NCBI RefSeq assembly: GCF_900102195.1
Contig: NZ_FNBE01000006.1
Coordinates: 62,001-126,000, forward strand
Length of the DNA: 64,000 nt
From: Pseudonocardia oroxyli
Lineage (GTDB): Bacteria; Actinomycetota; Actinomycetes; Mycobacteriales; Pseudonocardiaceae
Direction: 5' to 3'
Position 1 is the first letter of the stretch; the number at the start of each line of letters is the position of its first letter. A program made the translations under genes and the position numbers. Positions 1-9,379 of the stretch are shown piece after piece. The notes under the pieces are model-generated. The model was not told the DNA's origin. It ran no database searches and worked only from the letters and a program-made list of their open reading frames with translations.

Positions 1-1501
1 CGCGCTGGTCTGCATCTCCAACTGCGACAAGATCACCCCGGGCATGCTGAACGCCGCGATGCGGCTCGACATCCCCACGGTGTTCGTGTCCGGCGGGCCG
101 ATGGAGGCGGGCAAGGCCGTCGTCGTCGGGGGTGTGGCGCAGGCGCCGACCGACCTGATCACCGCGATCTCGGCGTCCGCGTCCTCCGCGGTCGACGAGG
201 ACGGGCTGGCCGCCGTCGAGCGCTCGGCCTGTCCGACCTGCGGGTCCTGCTCGGGCATGTTCACCGCGAACTCGATGAACTGCCTCACCGAGGCCCTCGG
301 GCTCTCGCTGCCGGGCAACGGCTCCACCCTGGCCACGCACTCCGCGCGCCGCGAGCTGTTCCTCGAGGCCGGGCGCACGGTCATGCGGCTGTGCGAGCGC
401 TGGTACGGGTCGGACGACGCGTCGGTGTTGCCGCGCAGCATCGCCACCCGGGAGGCGTTCGAGAACGCGATGGCGCTCGACGTCGCGATGGGCGGCTCCA
501 CCAACACGGTGCTGCACATCCTCGCGGCCGCGCAGGAGGGCGAGATCGACTTCACCCTCTCCGACATCGACGCCGTCTCCCGCCGGGTGCCGTGTCTGTC
601 GAAGGTCTCGCCGAACTCGGACTACCACATGGAGGACGTCCACCGGGCCGGTGGCATCCCCGCCCTGCTGGGCGAGCTCTACCGGGCCGGCCTGCTGAAC
701 ACCGGGGTCCACTCGGTGCACTCGCCGTCGCTGGAGGAGTGGCTGGCCGAGTGGGACATCCGGGCCGAGTCGCCGTCGGAGCAGGCGGTCGAGCTGTTCC
801 ACGCCGCGCCCGGCGGGGTGCGGACCACGCAGGCGTTCTCCACGGACAACCGCTGGTCCTCGCTGGACACGGACGCCGCGGGCGGGTGCATCCGGGACCT
901 GGAACACGCCTACACCGCGGACGGCGGGCTGGCGGTGCTGCGCGGCAACATGGCCGAGCGCGGCGCGGTGATCAAGACCGCGGGCATCCCCGAGGACATC
1001 TGGCGGTTCGAGGGCCCGGCCCTGGTCGTGGAGAGCCAGGAGGAGGCCGTCTCGGTCATCCTCCACAAGACGATCAAGCCCGGTGACGTCCTGGTGGTCC
1101 GCTACGAGGGCCCCGCGGGCGGGCCGGGGATGCAGGAGATGCTGCACCCCACCGCGTTCCTCAAGGGCGCGGGCCTGGGCGCGAAGTGCGCGCTGGTCAC
1201 CGACGGCCGCTTCTCCGGCGGCTCCAGCGGGATCTCGGTCGGGCACGTGGCGCCCGAGGCCGCGGCCGGCGGCGCGATCGGCCTCGTCGAGAACGGCGAC
1301 CGCATCCTGATCGACGTCCGCGAGCGCAGCTTGTCGATCCTCGTCGACGACGAGGTCCTGGCCGAGCGGCGCGCGAAGATGGACGCGAGCGAACGCCCCT
1401 GGACCCCGAAGGACCGGGACCGGGTGGTCAGCAAGGCCCTGCGCGCCTACGCCGCCATGGCCACGTCCGCGGACACCGGCGCCGTCCGCCACGTCCCCTG
1501 A
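1..1501 (+). CDS. ilvD: Dihydroxy-acid dehydratase, 5'-truncated by window edge
   Basis: IlvD/Edd-family Fe-S dehydratase of the cytoplasm; converts 2,3-dihydroxy acids to 2-keto acids in branched-chain amino acid and pantothenate synthesis. The open frame enters at base 2 with [13 protein letters not shown], which holds a conserved cluster cysteine, so about 110-130 N-terminal residues lie outside the window (inferred from the roughly 615-residue family length). The second cysteine region [12 protein letters not shown] is near 230, the AGGPGMQEM loop near 1120 and DGRFSGG near 1200; all look intact. The ATG at 44 is internal and not a start. The gene ends 4 bp before a 42-bp palindrome that may act as its terminator. 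Confidence 0.96.
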   Translation, partial: ALVCISNCDKITPGMLNAAMRLDIPTVFVSGGPMEAGKAVVVGGVAQAPTDLITAISASASSAVDEDGLAAVERSACPTCGSCSGMFTANSMNCLTEALGLSLPGNGSTLATHSARRELFLEAGRTVMRLCERWYGSDDASVLPRSIATREAFENAMALDVAMGGSTNTVLHILAAAQEGEIDFTLSDIDAVSRRVPCLSKVSPNSDYHMEDVHRAGGIPALLGELYRAGLLNTGVHSVHSPSLEEWLAEWDIRAESPSEQAVELFHAAPGGVRTTQAFSTDNRWSSLDTDAAGGCIRDLEHAYTADGGLAVLRGNMAERGAVIKTAGIPEDIWRFEGPALVVESQEEAVSVILHKTIKPGDVLVVRYEGPAGGPGMQEMLHPTAFLKGAGLGAKCALVTDGRFSGGSSGISVGHVAPEAAAGGAIGLVENGDRILIDVRERSLSILVDDEVLAERRAKMDASERPWTPKDRDRVVSKALRAYAAMATSADTGAVRHVP

Positions 1502-1504
1502 CCC

Positions 1505-1546
1505 CGTGAGTGGCAATAGTCGCCCGGGCGACTATTGCCACTCACG
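1505..1546. repeat. 42-bp palindrome, subfamily A copy 1
   Basis: Perfect 19-bp arms (cgtgagtggcaatagtcgc and its complement) around the loop ccgg. Weaker pairing extends outside as gacccc/ggggtc (1500-1505 and 1549-1554). It lies between ilvD and the next co-directional gene, 26 bp before that gene's start. The inner arm has caatagtcgc where other A copies have cgatggtcgc, and the change is mirrored in both arms. Confidence 0.95.
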
Positions 1547-1572
1547 AGGGGGTCGGGCATAGGTTCGATCAC

Positions 1573-2547
<975 letters not shown>

Positions 2548-2600
2548 GCGCTGACGCGCCTGTGCGTGGGCCGGGGGACGGCAGCGGCGTAGCCGCGGGG

Positions 2601-2642
2601 TGGGTGGGCGGAGTGGTGCTCTGGCACCACTTACCACTCACG
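2601..2642. repeat. Palindrome, subfamily B copy 1 (degenerate left arm)
   Basis: The right arm (gcaccacttaccactcacg, 2624-2642) and loop tctg match the B consensus. The left arm is eroded and pairs perfectly only over agtggtgc. A small stem-loop, gcggc-gta-gccgc, lies just outside at 2584-2596. The element sits between convergent genes and its right arm contains the TGA stop of the kinase gene. Confidence 0.85.
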
Positions 2643-3423
2643 ACCGTAGGAGGGGTCCGAGGCGGGCCAGGGCGCCGGACGCCTCGTCGAGCATCTCCGC
2701 GACCCGGTCCGCGCCGAGGTGGTCGGCGGCGAAGCCCAGGTACTGGACGTGCGCGTGGACCCAGGCCCACTCCCGTTCGACGGCGGCGTGCGGGCCCTCC
2801 GGGAGCACCTCCCGGTAGGTCGTGAGGTCCGTCGAGCCCTGGGCACGCAGCACCGCGAGATCCAGGCCCGCGGGAGCGACCCGCGCGTTGCCCCAGTCGA
2901 TCAGCGTGTCCCCCACCAGGTTCCCGCGGTGCGGATCGCCGTGGCACAGCGTCTTCGGCAGGGCGGCGAGCGCGTGCCCGATCCGCTCGTCGGTGGCCCA
3001 GGCCTCGACCCGGTCGGCGGAGTACCCGTTGCCGCGCAGCGAGACCGCGGTGCGCGCACACAGCGCCTGCCACCACGCCGCATCGACCACCGGGACCCCG
3101 CGCGGACGGTTGCGGGACCAGTGCCGGTGGACGTGGGCGAGGGTCCGCAGCGGGTCGCCGGGCCCGTCGTCCACCCAGGTGATCACCAGCGGGTCGGGGT
3201 GCAGCAACCGGGGCACGAGGGCGCCGTCGACCACCGCGATCGCCCGCAGCGCGGCGACCTCGACCGGGTCGCTCGGTTTGAGTACCACCAGGACGTCCCG
3301 GTCCCCCACCCGCAGCGTCGCCTGCTCGACCGCGCCGCTCGCGTACCCGCCCGACAACGGGGTGCGGGTGGTGATCTCGGCGGTCCCGCCCAGCCGTCGT
3401 CCGACGGCGGCGAGCCAGCTCAC
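2638..3423 (-). CDS. APH-fold phosphotransferase (substrate unknown)
   Basis: Small-molecule kinase of the aminoglycoside/choline kinase fold, 261 residues. The Brenner-type catalytic motif CHGDPHRGNLVG is followed by the metal-binding LIDWGNA; the N-lobe has GGYASGAVEQATL and an ATP-binding lysine in VLVVLKPSD. The substrate is not predictable and resistance should not be assumed. The GTG at 3423 begins VSWLAAVG, but no Shine-Dalgarno is visible because a palindrome starts 3 bp upstream. The TGA stop lies inside another palindrome, so the gene is bracketed by two B-type elements. Translation could also begin further upstream, through the palindrome. Confidence 0.8.
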   Translation of the reverse strand: MSWLAAVGRRLGGTAEITTRTPLSGGYASGAVEQATLRVGDRDVLVVLKPSDPVEVAALRAIAVVDGALVPRLLHPDPLVITWVDDGPGDPLRTLAHVHRHWSRNRPRGVPVVDAAWWQALCARTAVSLRGNGYSADRVEAWATDERIGHALAALPKTLCHGDPHRGNLVGDTLIDWGNARVAPAGLDLAVLRAQGSTDLTTYREVLPEGPHAAVEREWAWVHAHVQYLGFAADHLGADRVAEMLDEASGALARLGPLLRS

Positions 3424-3426
3424 GGT

Positions 3427-3468
3427 CGTGAGTGGTAAGTGGTGCCAGAGCACCACTCGCCACGCACG
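3427..3468. repeat. Palindrome, subfamily B copy 2
   Basis: Left arm cgtgagtggtaagtggtgc, loop caga (the reverse complement of tctg, so opposite orientation to copy 1), right arm with three mismatches. An accessory stem-loop gcggc-gga-gccgc follows at 3470-3482. It lies between two leftward genes, immediately upstream of the kinase start and downstream of doxX. Confidence 0.9.
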
Positions 3469-3487
3469 GGCGGCGGAGCCGCGGCGC

Positions 3488-4072
3488 TCACCGCAGCCCG
3501 AACAGCACGCCCACGGCCACGCCCGCGCCGATGACCAGGCACAACAGCGCCCACGGCAGCGGGCGGCGCTGCCAGGTCCGCCCGTTGTCCAGGGCGATGC
3601 GGCCCGCGCCGACGAACAGCAGGGCGGCGGCACCGGCGGCCAGGGCGACGTCGAGCTCCATGGCGTTCACCGCGTCGGCCGCGAAGAAGGGACCGCCCCA
3701 CTTCACCGTGATCGCGGCGGCCTTGACCGCGAGCAGCCCGGCGGCGGCGAGCGGGGTGAACAGGCCCACGACCAGCAGCGCACCGAGCAGGAGCTCGCCG
3801 ACACCCAACGCCCAGGCGAGCGTGGAGGCCGAGGAGAAGCCGTAGTCGCCGATGATCCGGCCGGTCGCGTCGAGACCCAGCCCGCCCCACAGCCCGAACA
3901 CCTTCTGCACGCCGTGCGCCAGGAACAACCCGCCGACGCCGAGCCGGAGCAGCAGCATGCCGAGGTCGGCGCCGCTGTTCCACGCCACCGGTCGCCGGTT
4001 CTCCCGCGTGTCCTGCGGCGGGGTCGTGCCGCCGAGGGTGCCGATGTCGAACTGGCGCGTGGGCTCGCTCAT
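3488..4072 (-). CDS. DoxX family membrane protein
   Basis: Integral membrane protein of 194 residues. After a soluble N-terminus (about residues 1-40) come four hydrophobic segments: LGMLLLRLGVGGLFLAHG, WALGVGELLLGALLVVGLF, a segment around VALAAGAAALLFVGAG, and the C-terminal PWALLCLVIGAGVAVGVLF. The motif FLAHGVQKVFG is typical of DoxX. DoxX-family proteins take part in quinone-linked or redox-stress membrane complexes in some bacteria; the role here is not shown. ATG 4072 (MSEPTRQFDIG) is chosen over a longer reading that would enter the opposite-strand gene. It is followed downstream by a B palindrome. Confidence 0.85.
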   Translation of the reverse strand: MSEPTRQFDIGTLGGTTPPQDTRENRRPVAWNSGADLGMLLLRLGVGGLFLAHGVQKVFGLWGGLGLDATGRIIGDYGFSSASTLAWALGVGELLLGALLVVGLFTPLAAAGLLAVKAAAITVKWGGPFFAADAVNAMELDVALAAGAAALLFVGAGRIALDNGRTWQRRPLPWALLCLVIGAGVAVGVLFGLR

Positions 4073-4175
4073 GGCCGCAGCGTATCGGCGAGTCGCCTGC
4101 TCACGGGGCTGCCACCGGGCGTGTTCAGGGTGAAGATCGGGGTTTGCCCCGACCGGGAGCGGGCAGCCGCCCGGC

Positions 4176-4616
4176 ATGGCCGACACCCGGAACGGACCCG
4201 AGCTGCACCCCGACACCCGCGCGCTGGCGGAGGGGGCGAACTTCGCCGCCGTCGCGACCGTCTTCCCCAGCGGGCGCATCCAGAACCAGATGATCTGGGT
4301 GGGTGTCCGCGACGGGCGGCTCGTGCTCAACACCGAGACGCACCGGGCCAAGGCGCGCAACCTCGAGCGGGACGCCCGGATCACCGTGCTGATCCGGGAC
4401 GAGCAGAACCCCTACCGCTACGCCGAGGTGCGCGGCCGGGTCGACGAGACGACCACCGGCGACGAGGCCCGCAGCCACATCGACGAGCTGTCGCAGAAGT
4501 ACAACGAGCAGGACTACCCGCCCGAGATGATCAAGTCCGAGCGGGTGATCCTGTGGATCACCCCGGAGCGCCAGACCGTCGTGGACCAGAGCAACGACGT
4601 CGGCACCGAGGATTAG
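4176..4616 (+). CDS. PPOX-class F420-dependent-type oxidoreductase
   Basis: Small split-barrel flavin/deazaflavin protein of 146 residues, in the pyridoxamine-phosphate-oxidase-like superfamily. NFAAVATVFPSGRIQNQMIWV followed by LVLNTETHRAKARNLERD and ITVLIRD is the pattern of the actinobacterial F420-binding PPOX group (Rv1155-like). It probably reduces an unknown small molecule with F420H2 in the cytoplasm. The 3' end overlaps the convergent 2-hydroxyacid dehydrogenase by 4 bp (4613-4616). ATG at 4176 (MADTRNGPEL) is the only sensible start. Confidence 0.87.
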   Translation: MADTRNGPELHPDTRALAEGANFAAVATVFPSGRIQNQMIWVGVRDGRLVLNTETHRAKARNLERDARITVLIRDEQNPYRYAEVRGRVDETTTGDEARSHIDELSQKYNEQDYPPEMIKSERVILWITPERQTVVDQSNDVGTED

Positions 4617-5521
4617 TAGCCGTCCCGCACCAGGTTGGGCGGCTCCTCCCCCCGCACGTAGGCCGCGATCTGCTCGCGCGCCACCCGCATCGCGCGGTCC
4701 AGGCCCCCGGGCGCCGCGCCGCCGACGTGCGGGGTGAGGAACAGGCCCGGCGCGCTCCAGAGCGGGTGGCCCTCCGGCAGCGGTTCCGGGTCGGTGACGT
4801 CGAGGGCCGCGCGCACCCGGCCCGCCGTCAGCTCCGCGAGCAGGGCGTCGGTGTCCACGACGGGGCCGCGGGCGGCGTTGACGAGCACCGCGCCCTCCGG
4901 CATGGCGGCGAGGAACCGGGCGTCGACCAGGCCGCGGGTCTGGTCCGTCAGCGGGATGACGAGGACGACCGCGTCGTGGTCCGGGAGCAGACCGGGCAGC
5001 TCGTCCACGCCGTGCACGCCCGCTCGCGCGCGCCGCCCGACGAGGGTGGTCCGGACGTCGAACGGGGTCAGCCTGCGCACGACGTGCTCCCCGAGGTCCC
5101 CCGCCCCCACGACGAGGACGCGCTTGCCGAACAGCCCCTCCGTGCCGTGGGAGTCCCACTCGCCGCGGTCCTGCGCACGGACGAACGCGGGGAAGTCCCG
5201 GTAGACCGCGAGCAGCGCCCCGACCACCCACTCCGCGGTGGCGCCGCCGTGCGCGCCCTTGCCGTCGGACAGCGCGACGCCGTCGGGCAGCCGGGGCAGC
5301 CAGGCCTCCGCACCCGCTGTGAGGATCTGGACCAGCTTCAGCTTCGGGAGCCGCCCGGGGAGGGCGAGTGCCGCCTCGTCGGCGGCCAGCGGCGCGACGA
5401 GGATCTCGGCCTCCGCCGCCTCCTCGGGCAGCTCGCCCTTCGGGTCGTAAAGGACCGCGCGGACGGGCAGATCGGACAACGCCTCGACGCCCCGGCGGTT
5501 CGGGACCAGCACCACGGTCAT
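4613..5521 (-). CDS. D-2-hydroxyacid dehydrogenase (NAD-binding)
   Basis: NAD(P)-dependent dehydrogenase of the D-isomer 2-hydroxyacid family, 302 residues, close to the usual 310-330. The Rossmann motif VLVVGAGDLGEHVVRRL is mid-protein. Catalytic elements are the arginine in VNAARGPVVDTDALL, the glutamate in DVTDPEPLPEGHPLW, and the histidine in TPHVGG. The first glycine of the usual GxGxxG is GAGDLG, intact. Start ATG 5521 (MTVVLVPNRRG) is preferred over an upstream in-frame ATG at 5572. The substrate (a phosphoglycerate, glyoxylate or other 2-keto acid) cannot be assigned. Confidence 0.9.
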   Translation of the reverse strand: MTVVLVPNRRGVEALSDLPVRAVLYDPKGELPEEAAEAEILVAPLAADEAALALPGRLPKLKLVQILTAGAEAWLPRLPDGVALSDGKGAHGGATAEWVVGALLAVYRDFPAFVRAQDRGEWDSHGTEGLFGKRVLVVGAGDLGEHVVRRLTPFDVRTTLVGRRARAGVHGVDELPGLLPDHDAVVLVIPLTDQTRGLVDARFLAAMPEGAVLVNAARGPVVDTDALLAELTAGRVRAALDVTDPEPLPEGHPLWSAPGLFLTPHVGGAAPGGLDRAMRVAREQIAAYVRGEEPPNLVRDGY

Positions 5522-5597
5522 CCCCCGACGGTAATGGACCCGGTCCCGGGACACGGCTTTGACGGCTGACACACCTCCGGCTGCCTAGCCTGGTCCC

Positions 5598-6740
5598 GTG
5601 CGCCGCCACCTGTTGATCGTTCTGATCGCGGTGCTCGGCCTGCTCGCCGGGTGCGCGAGCTTCCCCGACGAGGGTCCGCGGGACTGGCAGGACAAGATCG
5701 AGGGTCAGGGCGAGCTCGGCGGGCCGCCGTCGGTCGCCGACCCGCAGGAGGACGACGGGGACTCCGGCGGCGGGGGCGGCAGCCCGCAGCAGGGCGGCCC
5801 CCAGGTCGCCGCGGGGTGTGTCGATCCGGACCCGCAGGTCGTCGCGACCTGTCTGGACCCCGTGGGCGCCGTCGCCGTGCTGCCGAACGGTCAGGCCGCG
5901 CTCGTCGGGGAGCGCGCGACCGGGCGGGTGCTGCGGGTGGAGCGGGACAAGGAGCCGGTCCTGGTCAGCACCGTGCCGGTGGACCCCAGCGGTGGCGGCG
6001 GGCTGACCGGGCTCGTGCTCTCCCCCACCTACGCCGAGGACCAGCTGGTCTACGCGTACGCGACCACGCCCGAGGACAACCGGGTGCTGCGGCTGGCGCC
6101 GCACGAACCGCCCAAGCCCGTGCTGACGGGGATCCCGAAGGGACCGTCCGGCAACGCGGGAGCGCTCGGGGTCGACGCGGGCAACACCCTGCTCGTCGCC
6201 ACCGGCAACGCGGGCGGGGCGCCGCCGGAGTCGCTCGCGGGCAAGGTCCTGCGGATCGACACCCTCGGCCGCCCGGCCACGGCGAACCCGGACCCCGCCT
6301 CCCCCGTGCTGGGCACCGGGCTGGCCGCGCCCGGCGGGATCTGCACCGACGCCACCACCCAGTCGGCCTGGGTGACCGACCGGGCCGGCCCGCGTGACGT
6401 CCTCTACCGCGTCCGCCCCGGACCGCTCGGGCCGCCCGCCTGGACCTGGCCCGACCGCCCCGGCGTCGCGGGGTGCATGGCCCGGCCCGGCGTGATCGCC
6501 GTGGCCCTCGAGCGCGCCACCGCCCTGTCGGTGCTGCGCCCTGCGCCGGACGGCAGCTTCACCGGCGCGCCCGAGACCCTCCTGACGGGCGTGTACGGCC
6601 GGCTGACCGCCGCCACGCTCGGTTCGGACGGCCTCCTGTGGCTGGGCACGAGCAACAAGGCGGGCGGCACCCCCGTCCCCTCCGACGACCGGGTCATCCG
6701 CATCCAGCCGCCCTCCGGCGGGGGCGCGTCGCGGGCCTGA
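5598..6740 (+). CDS. Lipoprotein with sorbosone/glucose-dehydrogenase-like beta-propeller
   Basis: Secreted lipoprotein of 380 residues. The signal peptide MRRHLLIVLIAVLGLLAGC has a clear lipobox (LAGC, lipidated Cys19). A Gly/Ser-rich linker (about 45-70) leads to a propeller domain with blades such as VAVLPNGQAALVGERATG, LTGLVLSPTYAEDQLVYAYA and GDLLWLGTSN-like repeats, as in PQQ-dependent sugar-dehydrogenase-like proteins of Actinobacteria. Whether it binds PQQ or has any activity cannot be told. GTG 5598 fits the signal peptide. It converges on a frameshifted gene, with palindrome B3 between them. Confidence 0.85.
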   Translation: MRRHLLIVLIAVLGLLAGCASFPDEGPRDWQDKIEGQGELGGPPSVADPQEDDGDSGGGGGSPQQGGPQVAAGCVDPDPQVVATCLDPVGAVAVLPNGQAALVGERATGRVLRVERDKEPVLVSTVPVDPSGGGGLTGLVLSPTYAEDQLVYAYATTPEDNRVLRLAPHEPPKPVLTGIPKGPSGNAGALGVDAGNTLLVATGNAGGAPPESLAGKVLRIDTLGRPATANPDPASPVLGTGLAAPGGICTDATTQSAWVTDRAGPRDVLYRVRPGPLGPPAWTWPDRPGVAGCMARPGVIAVALERATALSVLRPAPDGSFTGAPETLLTGVYGRLTAATLGSDGLLWLGTSNKAGGTPVPSDDRVIRIQPPSGGGASRA

Positions 6741-6745
6741 CGGCT

Positions 6746-6780
6746 CGTGCGCGGCGAGTGGTGCTCCGGCACCACTCACG
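6746..6780. repeat. Palindrome, subfamily B copy 3 (right arm shortened)
   Basis: The left arm cgtgcgcggcgagtggtgc pairs with gcaccactc around loop tccg. About seven bases (the taccact part) are missing from the right arm. It lies between convergent genes, and its right arm carries the TGA stop of the leftward gene. Confidence 0.8.
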
Positions 6781-7766
6781 ACGGACAGCGCGGGCACGGC
6801 CGCGGCGACCCTCCCCAGCCGAGCCGCCGCATCACCGACGCGACCTCCTGCGCGACGCCGCAGGGGTCGGCGTTCGTCTCGTCCCACCCGAAGACCAGCC
6901 TCGAACGCCCGGCGAGCTCCGCGGCGTTGGCCCGGCGACGGTCCCGGAACGCGCGCCCGGCCTGCAGGTGCGTGCGCCCGTCCAGCCGGACGGTGAGCGG
7001 CAGCCGGGCCCGGTCATAGGTGACGTCCTCCCACAGCACCACCCCGTCGACCGACACCGGGATCTGCCTGCCGCCGGTCGGGAGCCCGTGCGCCTGCTCC
7101 ACCTCCACGACGTAGAGGTCCTCCAGGGCGGAGTGGACGCCCTCGCGGACCGCCTGCACCGCACTCCGCAGCGCCCGTCGGTACCTCCGGGGTGACCGCT
7201 CCGACAGGCGGATCTCCACGTCCACCGGGCGGAGGCGGCCACCCGTCATCAGCGAGATCAGCAGGCGCCGGGCCGCCCGCGCGTCCGGCTCCTCGACGGC
7301 GAGGTCCACGGCCGTGTCCGCGCGCGCGGTCCGCCGCGGCTCCGTCGGCACCACGATGTGGTCCATGGCCCGCGACCGGTGCACGACGACGCGATCGACC
7401 TGCGACACGGCGGACGCCCCGTACGGCACGGTGAGGTGCACCGGACCGGGCTCCCGCCGGACCATCGCCCACTCCTCCGCCGCCGTCCGGTGGCTCAGCA
7501 CCGCGGGCGGCCCGCCGTAGAGCAGCGCGGCGGCGATCCGGGTCGCCCGTCGCGGGGCCGTGGTCCCGACGACGTAGACCCCGGGGCAGCCACCACCGCC
7601 ACCGGCCCGCCTCGACCTGGGCGGTGATCGCGCTGCGCGTCATGCCGAGTTCGTGCAGCTGCCCGGACGCGACGGCGCCGTGCTGGCTCCGCAGGAGTGC
7701 CGCCACGGCAAGGGCGTCGACCCGGGGCGGGAGGACGAGCGCGGGGTGGGAGGTCCGAACCGACAT
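6776..7766 (-). pseudogene. AbiEi/DUF559-type protein, single-base frameshift
   Basis: Two adjacent reading frames together make one protein. The N-terminal frame (7766 to about 7580) reads ALLRSQHGAVASGQLHELG then WRWWLP, an AbiEi-type winged-helix start. The next frame (from about 7580) continues VYVVGTTAPRRATRIAAALL, PAVLSHRTAAEEWAM and ends in a Vsr/DUF559-like segment (LPLTVRLDGRTHLQ, MRRLGW). Dropping one base from the CCCCGGGG run at 7579-7586 restores a continuous frame of about 330 codons. The nuclease motif is degenerate (RLDGR where VEYDGR is common). It is an orphan, with no AbiEii toxin nearby. An upstream GTG at 7784 is an alternative start. A sequencing error cannot be excluded. 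Confidence 0.75.
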
Positions 7767-7827
7767 GCCCGAAGCATCGGGCACGACCCGGTGTCCCGGG
7801 CCGGTTCAGCAGACCCTGTGGACAAGT

Positions 7828-7869
7828 CGTGCGTGGTAAGTGGTGCTCTGGCACCACTTACCACGCACG
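7828..7869. repeat. Palindrome, subfamily B copy 4 (perfect)
   Basis: Perfect 19-bp arms (cgtgcgtggtaagtggtgc and complement) with loop tctg. It is base-for-base identical to copy 5 at 44131-44172, 36 kb away. A further stem ggcagc-gtca-gctgcc abuts at 7870-7885 and overlaps the gatB stop codon. It lies between co-directional leftward genes, after gatB. Confidence 0.96.
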
Positions 7870-7876
7870 GGCAGCG

Positions 7877-9379
7877 TCAGCTGCCGACCCGCTCGATGAT
7901 CAGCTCGCGGACCCGCTTGGCGTCCGCCTGGCCGCGGGTGGCCTTCATGACCGCGCCGACGATGGCGCCCGCAGCCTGGACCTTGCCGGCGCGGATCTTG
8001 TCCGCGACGTCCGGCTGGGCGGCCAGGGCCTCGTCGACCGCGGCGATCAGCGCACCGTCGTCGCTCACCACCGTGAGGCCGCGGGACTCCACGACCTCGT
8101 CCGGCTCACCCTCGCCCGCCAGCACACCGTCGACGACCTGCCGGGCCAGCTTGTTGTTCAGGTCACCGGCCGCGACCAGTGCGATCACCCGGGCGACCTG
8201 CCCCGGGGTGATCGGCAGCTCGGCGAGCTCGACGCCGCGCGCGTTCGCCTGCTGCGCGAGGTAGGCGACCCACCACGAGCGGGCCTCCCCGGCCGGGGCG
8301 CCCGCGGCGACCGTGTCGGAGATCAGGTCGATGGCCCCCGCGTTCACCAGGTCGCGGAGCTCCTCGTCCGAGATGCCCCACTCGGCCTGCAGCCGGGCCC
8401 GGCGCTCCCACGGCTTCTCCGGGAGGGTCCCCCGGAGCTCCTCCACCCAGGACTCGGAGGGCGCGATCGGGACCAGGTCGGGCTCCGGGAAGTACCGGTA
8501 GTCCTCGGAGGTCTCCTTGCGCCGCCCCGCGCGGGTGGTGCCGGACTGCTCCTCGAAGTGCCGCGTCTCCTGGACGATCTCGCCGCCCGCGTCCAGCACG
8601 CCCGCCTGGCGGGACATCTCGTACCGGACGGCCCGCTCGACCGAGCGCAGCGAGTTGACGTTCTTCGTCTCGGTCCGGGTGCCCAGCACCCCGGAGCCCG
8701 CCGGGGAGAGCGACAGGTTCACGTCGCACCGCATGGAGCCCTGGTCCATCCGCACGTCGCTCACGCCGAGCGACTTGATCAGATCCCGCAGCTGCGTGAC
8801 GTACGCCCGCGCCACCTCGGGCGCCCGCTCGCCGGTGCCCGGGATCATCCTCGTGACGATCTCGATCAGCGGCACGCCCGCGCGGTTGTAGTCCAGCAGC
8901 GAGTAGTCCGCGCCGTGGATGCGACCGGTGGCCCCACCCACGTGCAGCGACTTGCCGGTGTCCTCCTCCATGTGGGCGCGCTCGATGCCCACCCGCACGA
9001 CCTCGCCGTCGTCCAGCGTGACGTCCATGTACCCGTCGACGCAGATCGGCTCGTCGTACTGCGAGGTCTGGAAGTTCTTCGGCATGTCCGGGTAGAAGTA
9101 GTTCTTCCGGGCGAACCGGCCCCACGGGGCGATCGAGCAGTTCAGCGCCAGCCCGATCCGGATCGCGGACTCCACGGCCGTGCGGTTGACCACCGGAAGC
9201 GAACCGGGCAGGCCGAGGCAGGTCGGACAGACCTGGGTGTTCGGCTCGGCGCCGAAGGTCGTGGCGCAGCCGCAGAACATCTTGGTGTTCGTGGACAGCT
9301 CCACGTGGACCTCGAGGCCGAGCGTCGGCTCGTAGCGCGCCACGACGTCTGCGTAGTCGACCAGAGCAGGGGCAGTCAT
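7877..9379 (-). CDS. gatB: Asp/Glu-tRNA amidotransferase subunit B
   Basis: Subunit of the GatCAB complex, which converts mischarged Glu-tRNA(Gln) and Asp-tRNA(Asn) to the amidated forms. 500 residues, full length. Seen: [37 protein letters not shown] (zinc-type cysteines), [30 protein letters not shown], and a C-terminal YqeY-like helical domain ending [11 protein letters not shown]. Start ATG 9379 overlaps the gatA stop by 4 bp; the order gatC-gatA-gatB is transcribed leftward. In M. tuberculosis pfkA lies between gatA and gatB; it is absent here. Confidence 0.97.
   Translation of the reverse strand: MTAPALVDYADVVARYEPTLGLEVHVELSTNTKMFCGCATTFGAEPNTQVCPTCLGLPGSLPVVNRTAVESAIRIGLALNCSIAPWGRFARKNYFYPDMPKNFQTSQYDEPICVDGYMDVTLDDGEVVRVGIERAHMEEDTGKSLHVGGATGRIHGADYSLLDYNRAGVPLIEIVTRMIPGTGERAPEVARAYVTQLRDLIKSLGVSDVRMDQGSMRCDVNLSLSPAGSGVLGTRTETKNVNSLRSVERAVRYEMSRQAGVLDAGGEIVQETRHFEEQSGTTRAGRRKETSEDYRYFPEPDLVPIAPSESWVEELRGTLPEKPWERRARLQAEWGISDEELRDLVNAGAIDLISDTVAAGAPAGEARSWWVAYLAQQANARGVELAELPITPGQVARVIALVAAGDLNNKLARQVVDGVLAGEGEPDEVVESRGLTVVSDDGALIAAVDEALAAQPDVADKIRAGKVQAAGAIVGAVMKATRGQADAKRVRELIIERVGS

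Noticed and set aside
1510..1572. Longer start for the aldo/keto reductase
   Set aside because: The extension is encoded by the palindrome and is not family-like; ATG 1573 gives the normal N-terminus.
2638..3423. Aminoglycoside resistance gene
   Set aside because: The fold is shared by many kinases and the sequence has no feature specific to antibiotic substrates.
4125..6887. Very long minus-strand frame opposite real genes
   Set aside because: High-GC shadow frame: Arg/Pro/Gly-rich, no domains, and it overlaps well-supported genes on both strands.
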